The translations under genes were made by a program, and so were the position numbers. From assembly GCA_028583415.1 (NCBI GenBank), contig CM053270.1, positions 5,402,342 to 5,466,341 of the forward strand: 64,000 nucleotides of DNA, in the 5' to 3' direction. Under the pieces are notes generated by a model that was not told where the DNA came from, did no database searches, and worked only from the letters and a program-made list of their open reading frames with translations. This DNA is from Protea cynaroides (Eukaryota; Streptophyta; Magnoliopsida; Proteales; Proteaceae). Position 1 is the first letter of the stretch. Every line of letters starts with the position of its first letter. This document shows, in pieces, positions 54,803 to 64,000 of the stretch.

Positions 54803-57800
54803 GTATCGTACCTATTAATGTCATTCCCGCCAGAGTACTCTTTGATTCGGGAGCTACTCATTCCTTTATATCTGTGACATTTGGAAAAAAGTTAAATCTA
54901 CCCCTTAAATCCTTAGACTGCAAACTACTTGTGCGATCACCTATGGGATTAGAAGTGGAGTTAGAAAAAGGTTATGGACCATGTCCAGTTCTTATTGATG
55001 AAAAGACCTTGGATCCAACCTTGATCCAACTTGAGATGGCAGACTTTGACGTCATCTTGGGAATGGACTGGTTAGTTCGGCATTCTACAAACCTATTGTG
55101 TGCCGAAAAGAAGAAGCTGACATTTAAAGACAAGGAAGGAGTAGAGTTCAGTTTTTTGGAAACCAAACTTCCCCGTAAACGAAAGCTCATACTCTCTGCG
55201 CTAAAGGCTAAGAAGTGCCTTGAGAAAGGAGCAGTCGGGTATTTAGTATCTGTGGTCGACCTTACCAAGGAAGCACCATGAATGGAAGATATTGATGTCG
55301 TGCGTGACTTTCCAGACTAATTTCCTGAAGAACTATCAGGATTACCACCCGACCGAGCTACAGAGTTTGTTATAGATCTTATACATGGAGCCACACCAGT
55401 ATCGAAAGCACCTTATCGAATGGTTCCTACTAAACTGAAGGAATTGAAAGTACAACTACAAGAACTGTTGGACAAGGGTTACATTCGCCCTAGCATATCA
55501 CCATGGGGAGTGCCAGTATTATTCGTGAAGAAGAAGGACGGTAGCGTTCGATTGTGTATAGACTACCGAGAACTGAATAAACTGACAATCAAGAATCGAA
55601 ATCCATTGCCTCGGATCGATGACCTATTCGATCAGTTGCAAGGTGCCAAAGTGTTCTCCAAGATCGATCTTCGATTAGGCTACCATCAGCTGAAGATTAA
55701 GGACGGTGATATTCCCAAGACAGCATTCAGGACCAGATATGGACATTATGAATTTTTGGTCATATCTTTTGGATTGACAAACGCAGCAACAACCTTTATG
55801 AAACTTATGAACCGGGTTTTCCACGACATGTTGGATAAGTCGGTTATTGTATTCATTGATGATATATTGGTCTACTCCAAAGACGAGGAAACTCATATTA
55901 AGAATCTAAACGTCGCTCTGCAGCGACTACAGAAGGAGAAGCTCGACGCCAAATTTTCAAAGTGTGAGTTTTGGCTAAAAGAAGTTGCATTTCTAGGCCA
56001 TGTAGTATCCACTGAAGGAATTAAAGTGGATCCCAGCAAGAGCGAGGCGATTGTAAAGTGGGAAGCACCGAAGAGCGTTGCAGAAATTAAAAGTTTCTTG
56101 GGTCTAGCTGGGTATTATCGACGATTTATGGAAGACTATTCCTGAATTGCCGTACCTCTTACCAGTTTAACTAAGAAGGGCAAGAAGTTTGTTTGGACAG
56201 ATAAATGCGAGAAGAGTTTCCAAACCTTGAAGGCTAGATTGATATCAGCTCCAATCTCGACCATCCCGAGTCCAGGACAACCATTTATCTTTTACACCGA
56301 CGCGTCAGGACTGGGATTAGGATGTGTACTTATGCAAGGAGAACAAGTAATTGCTTATGCCTCAAGACAACTGAAGCTACATGAAAAGAACTATCCCACT
56401 CATGATTTGGAACTAGCGGCAGTAGTACATGCTGTCAAAATATGGAGACATTATCTGTACGGGGAGAAGTTTCAGATTAAATCAGACCATAAAAGTCTTA
56501 CTTATCTATTTAATCAGAAGGAGCTGAATATGAGACAAAGAAGATGGCTGGAACTACCAGAAAGGCAATGATAAAATCTGAAACTAGTAGCCGATGCGTT
56601 GAGTAGAAAGGCAATGATAAAATCTCAGGGGGAGGTTAGCATAACTGCCGCAATGTGTACTACCAGAAAGGTATTCAAGCATGGTAATGAGCAGTTTGTG
56701 ATAGATGCACCAGATGGGTCAGTCAACCAAGGGTTTATTCATCGGTTTTCAAACATGTTAGTCGCATTGAAGATTATACCGGATATAATTGATGAAGTAA
56801 AGACAGCTATCAAATCAGACCCTTACCTAAGAACGGTACAAGAGGACATCGAAAAAGGTAGGACTAACCCTGAGTTCACCTTGGACGAAGAAAAGGTACT
56901 GAAGTACAAAGGAAGAATATGTGTACCCGAAACAGAAAGCTTGGACATTAGATACCGATTGATGAAAGAAGCCCATACCATCATCTATTCGATACATCCT
57001 GGAAGTACAAAAATATATCATGATCTAAAGAAAGTATATTGGTGGAGAGGAATGAATGCAGATGTAGCTAAGTTCGTGTCTCAATGCCTAAATTGTCAGA
57101 AAGTAAAGGCTGAACAACAAAGACCGGCAGGACTGTTACAGTCGTTACCGAAACCAGCATGGAAATGGGACTGCATCACTATGGACTTTGTCATAGGACT
57201 ACCATTGACTCCTCGAGTAGTTGATGCAATTTGGGTGATTGTAGACCGCCTGACTAAAACAGCTCGCTTTATACCTATACGACCTCAATATACACTGGAG
57301 AGGTTAGCTAAGCCGTATGTGGATAACATTATGCGATTACACGGTGTACCTGAAAGCATTGTGTCCGATAGAGATCCACGATTTACTTCCAAGTTTTGGG
57401 AAGGATTGCAAAAGGCTATGGGTATAACATTGAAGTTTAGTACCGCATTCCATCAGCAGACAAACGAACAGTCAGAGCGTACAATTCAGATTTTAGAAGA
57501 TATGCTTCGAGCATGTGTAATTGATTTTAAAGGATCATGGGATGAAAAGTTACCACTGATTGAGTTCGCTTATAATAATAGCTATCAGGCCACTATACAG
57601 ATGTCACCCTATGAAGCACTGTATGGCAGAAAGTGTCGAACTACTTTGTTTTGGAATGAAGTTAGGGAACGTAGTATTGTTGGACCAGAATTTGTTGAAG
57701 ACTTATCGAGTGGTTGACATTATCAAAGAAAGAGTGAGAACAGCTCAAAATCGTCAGAAGCAATATGCAGATACCCGATGCTGAGACCTTGAATTCATTG

Positions 57801-58250
57801 TGGGTGATAAAGTATTCTTAAAAGTATCGCCTATGCGAGGATTGAAACGGTTCAGATAGAAAGGGAAATTAAGTCCAAGATATGTCGGGCCATATGAGAT
57901 TCTAACTAAACGTGGAAAAGTTGCTTACCAGTTAGCACTACCACCATCTATGTCAAGTGTGCATGACGTATTTCATAGTTCCTTATTGAAGAAGTATGTC
58001 AAGGATCCAACACACGTTCTGACAGTAGATCTACCTGATTTAACTGATGATTTGACATTTGAAGTAACACCAACTGAAATCACCAGTCGAAAGGTTCAAC
58101 GACTATGAAACCATGATATCTATTATGTTAAGGTCACTTGGAGAAGTAGAGATATGGAAGAAATCAAATGGGAAGAAGAGAATGTTATGCGAAAGCAATA
58201 TCCTCATTTATTTGACTAGGTAGGTATGTACAATTTCGAGGACAAAATTA
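54803..58250 (+). pseudogene. pol: pol of element D (interrupted)
   Basis: Protease FDSGATHSF near 54840, open to a TGA at 55279. A TAA near 55318 and then RT open from 55420 with FIDD at 55852-55863, ending at TGA 56143. RNase [11 protein letters not shown] near 56297. At 56555-56630 a stretch is lost and replaced by two copies of AGAAAGGCAATGATAAAATC. The integrase (56599-57717) has HPGSTKIYHDL, CLNCQK and [17 protein letters not shown] replaces the usual QTDGQSERT. A shift near 57705 and stops near 57781, 57857 and 58106 damage the tail, which keeps KWEEENVMRKQYPHLF. Confidence 0.9.
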
Positions 58251-58253
58251 TTT

Positions 58254-58268
58254 ATAAGTAGGGGGAGT
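58254..58268 (+). promoter_or_regulatory. Polypurine tract of element D
   Basis: AAGTAGGGGGAGT directly before the 3' LTR; single copy as in B. Confidence 0.75.
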
Positions 58269-60542
58269 TGTAAGACCCGTATCAAACTAACCTGGTCTTA
58301 CCACCTTGAACCAGGTCTACCCATCATGGTCGAGCCAAATGGATCAAGTACGTGAGGGAGATCGCGATCCCAGGTATTAAACTGACCCAAAAATACTAAA
58401 ATAAGGGAGAGGGTCGCATACCCAACAAGGCAGGGTCGGACCCCCCCAATATAAAAGTCAGACCCTGAGTTTTTAATCGGGAGTCGAACATTTTAGAATC
58501 AGGGGTCGACGGGATCTCCAACCCCCTCATTGACCCCCAGTCTGCCGATAGAAATCGTGAATTAGGAACTTTTCAAATTTTAATGGGATTCTTTCCTAAT
58601 CTCATTGGAACTTATTTTGGGAGTTTCTACTCTGTAAATAGGACATCCTTAAGCCTCTTTTACTCCTTTTAGAACCCTAATTGGATTGAGAGAAAGAGAA
58701 GAGAAGGAGAAGAGAAACAGAAGAGAAGGAAAGTGGAGAAGAAGATCAAAGAGAAGGCTTAAAAGAAACAAGCCTAATTCTCAGGTATGGATACTATCTC
58801 CATGTAGTTCTAAGACCTCAGAGTAGATAGTGAAGAGGGAATGATCTAGGAGAAACCCAAATCATCCATTCATGGTTATGTTTTCATGGAAAACCATGGG
58901 GGAGATCATAAAAATCATGTAGGTGAATAAACTATGGTTCTAAGCCATAGAACATGTATGTAATGGATTGTAGAAGCAATCCATAGGATCCAAACACGAA
59001 GGAATGGACTGTAAGATGAAAATTTGACTAAACCCACGGGGGGTCGCACGAGGGGTCGATGGCCAATCGACCCTACCAGACCCTAACAATCGACCCCCAG
59101 TGTTCGGAAAGTCCAGAATCTAGGTGGTAGCACCCAGGGTCGATGGAACCTCCGACCCTGGCATCGACCCCCAGTTAACAGCATGCTTTTTAAAATCAAA
59201 ATTAATTCTAATTAAATTCTATCGACTTGATTAGGTCTTCTAGTGATATAATATTGATATTTAGTTGATTCTTAAAGCTCGAAAGAGGATTTATGATCAA
59301 GCAAAGGTGAGGGAATAAGACCTAAACTAATTGGTTAATAATAAACTATTTTATTCTTGAGTCCAATGCCATGATTGATTCTATGCGTGTATGCTCGTTA
59401 TGTGCATTCAACATGTCATCCGATATTTCTATTATTACTTTTCATGCATATTTAAATTATTGTTTATAACATGATAATGATGATGATGATAGGAATAGGC
59501 TTGTGAATGGATGTGTGTGGTTGGTATGCTTGATGCGAGCGAGTATCAGGGGGGGTGTCATAGGCCGGGCCTCAGCACTCTAGCTCTATCTCTAACTCAA
59601 GTCATGTCCACTGACATCGTCGTATCGCCATTACCTTAGCAGAACTATTACATCGTAGTGTATGAGGGGAGGTGGTCTCGGACCGTGTAGTCTCTGACTC
59701 TGCCGGGGGGCCTTAGCCCTATCTCTATGAACGTATTAAGGGATGCTGGGGTGAGGCCTTGGATACACTGATTGGCATTATGATTGGTTAGTTGCGAGCC
59801 CAGTTTGTGAGCCCTCGCCAGTAGGGGCTTACGTGTTGGTATGGGCAACTGGTACAACAATAAACGTAACCTTTGCATGTACATTGTCCATGGTGGGTGC
59901 ATGTGGGATGCTAATAAACGTTACCTTTGGGAAGCTTCACACACTCGTGTATAGAGGTGCGGCGTCAATAAACGTAACCTTTGGCCACCTATCCTTTCTA
60001 TAGCACATTGTAAACTTGTTTACTAGACCAAAGTTATGAATTGAATGCATGCATATGTTTGTTGCATTGTTTTGTTTACTCACTGAGCCATGATGTGTGC
60101 TCACCCTCTCGATGTCGAATATTTTTAGTTGATGATGTAGGTACTACGATCGAAGATTATATGAGTGCTCCGGTGTATGCGTGTGTTGCTGCACTGGAAG
60201 TCGAAGACTTAGTGGATACGCATGACTCTTCATGCGAGTGCAACTCATGCGTATTCGATTAGATTTTCATTTGAATTATTAAAGGAATGTAATTGATATT
60301 TTATTTATTTATGTCTCAGTTGATACAACAATAACTTGATATTTTTATTATGGTTTTCACAGTTAAATTTCTCAGTTCATTTACTATAAGACTTCCGCTA
60401 TTGTGTATTATTCTGATTATGGTTGTGGATGTGTATGGTTTTATTTTTAATGGACACAACCTATTAGAGATCCTAGTTGAACCATTGGTTTATTAGCGGT
60501 TCATCACACCATTCTGAATGGTGCAGAATTTGGGGTGTGACA
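58269..60542 (+). repeat. 3' LTR of element D (family 2)
   Basis: 2274 bp, TGTAAGACCCGTATCAAAC...GGGGTGTGACA. The (ATG)n run (59470-59490) is shorter than in the 5' LTR. GGTCGA clusters at 58410-58550 and 59035-59175; AATAAACGTAACCTTTG units near 59858, 59911 and 59966. Confidence 0.93.
60128..60262 (+). other. Conserved LTR mini-ORF (3' LTR of D), intact
   Basis: 44 codons after ATTTTTAG: VDDVGTTIEDYMSAPVY, EDLVDTHDSS, CECNSCVFD. Confidence 0.5.
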
Positions 60543-60547
60543 GTTGG

Positions 60548-61573
60548 GATGGCTGATCGGTCGGACATTGCACGATGGGTTAGGTGACCGGATAATGTCT
60601 GAAAGTCCTAAAAGCCAGACCGAGCAGTGGGTTCAGATTGTTGAAAATTAATTGAATGAAACCCTAATTAAGTTCATGAAATTGTTTAGGTTATCAACTA
60701 AAGCAAGATAATTCCTGAGACTTGGAAGAGAAACAAACAACAATTACAGGTGAGGGAACAAGACCTTAACTAACTAGTTAATAACAAGCTACCCCTTACA
60801 AATCTGTTTACTGTTTATTGCCATGCGTTGTCGATGTTTGTACATATAACATGTCATCCAATAACTGTTATTATTGTTTGTCATATTTATTATATTTCTT
60901 TTATGATATTGATGATGAGGATAGACATGTGATTGTGTGTAGTTGATGTGTTAAATGGGGAGAGGTTGTAGCATTGAACCATTCACCACGATAGCATTGT
61001 TGTATCACCGTTATCGTAGCGGACTTAGTAGGTCACAGGGTATCAGGGGGGGTGATCACGGTGTAGGCCCTAGCTTAGCCAGTAAACTCTAGCTCTATCT
61101 CTATGGGCGTACTGAAGGATGCTGGGGTAAGGCCTGGGATATATCTTCATGACATTTAGGATTGGTTAGTTACAAACCCAATTTGTAAGCCCACGCTAGT
61201 AGGGGCATACATACTGGTATGGGGTAGAGTATCAGGGGGAGTGTTGGCGGTGTGTGATTCATTAGGCTCTAACTCTATCTCTATCTTGTAGTGAGTGTTG
61301 TGGGACGACCACGATGTATGATCCTTTGGGTGTGCTCAGATTCTCATGCATGGAGGTGTGGTGGCTGTCTATCCTTACCATAGCACATTACAAACTTACA
61401 CTAGACCAAAGATATAAATATAATTGCATGTATATATTTGTGCATTGTTTTGTTTACTCACTGAGCTAAGTTGTGTGCTTACCCCACGATATCGTATTCT
61501 TTTTAGTGGATGATGCAGGTACTATTGCTGAAGATTATTTGAATGTGCCATCGTATGGACATGTGGTAGCTAT
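60548..61573 (+). repeat. Family-3 LTR, right part (truncated by the next insertion)
   Basis: Continues the LTR cut at 36896, following the duplication GTTGG. It has the ATCAGGGGGG/TCTAGCTCTATCTCTATG blocks, the core GGTTAGTTACAAACCC near 61165 and the start of the small LTR frame (VDDAGTIAEDYLN) at about 61505. It breaks at 61573 within that frame. Confidence 0.75.
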
Positions 61574-61757
61574 TGTAAAACCTGCACTCCATGAACCCAA
61601 TCTAAATCTTTAATTCATGTCGTAACAGGTCTTTCAATAATCTTTGGGTCAGACGGGACGAGTGGATGACAACCAGGTACGAAAACAGACCTAAAAGTAT
61701 GATATTTTTCATACCGGTCTATGGTACGGTCGATGGTACCGGTTGATCGGTATGTCT
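61574..61757 (+). repeat. Family-1 LTR 5' fragment
   Basis: TGTAAAACCTGCACTCCATG start similar to family-1 LTRs, with GTCAGACGGGACGAG and an ACCGGT cluster. Only 184 bp remain before the next LTR begins at 61758. Confidence 0.75.
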
Positions 61758-64000
61758 TGTAAGACCTGTATCAAACTAACCCGATCTTACCACCTTGAAC
61801 CAGGTTTACCCATCATGGTTGAGCAAAATGGACCAAGGGCGTGAAGGAGATCGTGATCCCAGGTATTAAATCAACCTAAAAACACTTAAACTAAGGGGAG
61901 GGTTGCATACCCAGCAAGGGAGGGTCGGACCCCCCAAGACAGAAGGTCAGACCCCCAGTTTTACAGAGGGGGTCGGACACTTTAGGAACCAGGGGTCGAC
62001 GGGATCATCGACCCCCTCATCGACCCCCAGTTGCCGCCAGAAACAGAAATTAGGAAAGTTTCCTAATTTCGGTTGGACTCTTTCCAAATCTCAATGGAAC
62101 TTATTTTAGGAGTTTCTACTCTATAAATAGGACGTCCCTAAGCCTCTTTCACTCCTTTTACAACCCTAATTGAATTGAGAGAAAGAGAAGAGAAGGAAGA
62201 GAAGAAGAAGAAAAGCAAAGAAAAGAAGAAAGCAAAAAGGAGAAGAGTTGTAGAGAAGGATTATTCTTCTCAGGTATGGATACAAATTCCATGAGTTTCT
62301 ACAGACCTTAGGTTAGATAATGAAGATAGTATGATCTCGGAGAATCCCAAACCATCAACCCATGGTTAGGCTTTCATGGAAAACCATGGGGAAGTCATGA
62401 AAGCCATTTAGGTGAATGAATCATGGTTCTAGGCCGTAGAACATGTGTAATATGGACTGTAGTAGCAAGCCATAGGACCCCAAACACGAAGAATGAATTG
62501 AAAGCAGAAAAATCAACAAAACCCACAGGGGGTCGCATGGGGGTCGATGGCCAATCGACCCTACCAGACCCTGAGCATCGACCCCCAGTGTTCGGGAAGT
62601 CCAGAATAGGGGTGGTAGCACCAGGGGTCGATCATTACTCCGACCCTACCTCCGACCCCCAGTTAATAGTATGGTTTTTAAATTCAGAATAAATTTTAAT
62701 TAAGTTCTATCGACTTTGTTAGGTCTTCTAGCAATATAATAACAATATAAAGGTGATTCTAAAGCTTGGAAGAGGATCTATTAACAAGCTAAGGTAAGGG
62801 AACAAGACCAAAACTAATTGGTTAATAATAAACTGTTTTATTTCTTGAGACCAATGCCATAATGATTCTATGCGTGTATGTTTGTATGTGCATTCAACAT
62901 GTCATCCAATATTTTTATTATTTGTTCATGCATATTTACTTTATTGTTTATTACATGATGATGATGATGATGATGATAGGAATAGGCATGTGAATGTTTG
63001 TGTTTGGCCAGTGTATATGGTGCGGGTAGGGATGGTATCAACCGGTACTTTGATGCCGTTTTCATCGGGGTATATTGTGCCATAGCCTATTCAAGTCATG
63101 TCCACTGACGTCGTCGTATCGCCATTACCTTAATAGAACTATTATGTCGTAGAGTATCAGGGGAGGTGGTCTTGGTCCTTGTAGTCTCTAAGTCTACCGG
63201 GGGGCCTTAGCTCTATCTCTATGGATGTTCTGAGGGATGCTGGGGTGAGGCCATGGATACACTGTTTGGCATTAGGATTGGTTAGTTGCGAGCCCAGTTT
63301 GCAACCCTAGCCAGCAGGGGTTTATTTGTTGGTATGGTATCAACCGGTACAGCCATGACCCTTTTTCATGGGGTGTATATATTGTGCCATTCTGGGTGCA
63401 TGTGGGGCGACGATGCCGTTTTCATTGGGCGTTTTCACATACTCGTGTATAGAGGTGGAGGTGCGGCGGCCACCTATCCTTTCTATAGCACATTGCAAAC
63501 TTTAAACCGGACCAAAGATATGATTTGATTGCATGCATATGTATTGTTGCATTGTGTTGTTTGCTCACTGAGCCATGATGTTTGCTCACCCCTCGACGTC
63601 GAATATTTTTAGTTGATGATGCAGGTATTACCGTTGAAGATTATATAAATGCTCTAGTGAATGGGAACGTGGCGGCGATGGAAGTGGAAGATGCATTGGA
63701 TACACATGATTCCTCTTGCGAGTGCAACTCATGTGTATTCGACTAGATATTTTCTAGAATTTTTTTTTTGGATTTATTAAGGACATGTATTTGATATTTA
63801 TTTATGTCTCAGTTGATACAGGATAAATTGTTATTTAAATATTAATATCATAGTAGATTCTCAGTTCATTTTACTATAAGACTTTCGCTATTGTGTATTT
63901 ACTCTGATTATGAATGTGGATGTATGAGGTTTTGATCAGCCGGATACCATCTGTACGAGATCCTGGTTGAACCGTTGGTTTGCTAGTGGTTCATCACACC
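61758..64000 (+). repeat. LTR of element F (family-2-like), cut by the window edge
   Basis: TGTAAGACCTGTATCAAAC start, TATA box 62122-62129, donor CTCAG|GTATGG at 62274, GGTCGA clusters (61920-62030 and 62525-62660), (ATG)n run 62955-62982, small frame 63612-63746. By comparison with D about 40 bp are missing at the right. The GTTAACGTTTATTG units of B and D are absent or replaced here by GATGCCGTTTTCAT and GGTATCAACCGGTAC units. Confidence 0.88.
63612..63746 (+). other. Conserved LTR mini-ORF (LTR F), intact
   Basis: 44 codons after ATTTTTAG: VDDAGITVEDYINAL, EDALDTHDSS, CECNSCVFD. Closely matches D although the rest of the LTR differs more. Confidence 0.5.

Larger units (their letters stand above)
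36897..60542 (+). mobile_element. Complete family-2 Ty3/gypsy element D (carrying nested element E)
   Basis: LTRs 36897-39163 (2267 bp) and 58269-60542 (2274 bp), PBS at 39167-39178, polypurine tract before 58269, and a perfect 5-bp duplication GTTGG (36892-36896 and 60543-60547). Without E (42873-54518) it is about 12.0 kb, the same size as B. It lies in a family-3 LTR. Confidence 0.95.

Noticed and set aside
62868..63085. Frames with His or Asp runs on both strands
   Set aside because: They translate the (ATG)n microsatellite of LTR F.

Overview
This window is plant nuclear DNA made almost entirely of nested LTR retrotransposons; I see no host gene, rRNA, tRNA gene or CRISPR array. The plant call rests on Ty3/gypsy chromoviruses of Del/Tekay type (gag-protease-RT-RNase H-integrase-chromodomain), primer-binding sites complementary to plant initiator-Met tRNA (TGGTATCAGAGC), spliceosomal intron signals and a fragment of the plant-only Tat lineage. 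The species cannot be named. Nearly every gag-pol copy carries stops and indels, as expected of old heterochromatic repeats.

Layout. 1-31489: tandem array of two family-1 elements, A (internal part 1-5803, left end outside the window) and C (19992-31489), sharing one LTR (5804-6450 plus 18372-19991). That LTR is split by a complete family-2 element B (6451-18366, minus strand, 5-bp target duplication ATAAC). C's leader holds a solo LTR with an (AT)42 tract (22342-24209). 31511-36100: a broken Tat-lineage element (RT, inverted RNase H, an LTR tail, integrase, antisense accessory gene). 36102-36896 and 60548-61573: halves of a family-3 LTR split by family-2 element D (36897-60542, duplication GTTGG). 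Inside D's gag sits family-1 element E (42873-54518, minus strand, duplication CCTTC). The right end has a family-1 LTR fragment (61574-61757) and a family-2 LTR F cut by the window edge (61758-64000).

Shared architecture of A-E: LTR (TGTAAGACCC...GTGTGACA, about 2.2-2.4 kb), PBS, a conserved hairpin, a roughly 420-aa gene on the strand opposite to gag-pol (related to the 'putative plant transposon protein' domain) whose 5' UTR holds an intron of about 440 nt, a cluster of GGTCGA-core motifs, a splice acceptor, gag, a 70-84 nt intron with stop codons at the gag/protease junction, pol, polypurine tract, LTR. Each LTR also has a conserved frame of about 44 codons ending in a CECxxC motif.

Main hypotheses. 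(1) Gag versus Gag-Pol output is set by splicing of the gag/protease mini-intron. Predicted exon joins keep one reading frame in five copies although intron lengths (84, 84, 83, 71, 70) differ. (2) The antisense spliced gene, with family-specific GGTCGA-core clusters at equivalent places, may be an element-encoded regulator plus its target sites. (3) A leader intron from a donor in the LTR to an acceptor before gag would remove the antisense gene from gag mRNA. All three come from reading the sequence only; no alignment or expression data were used.
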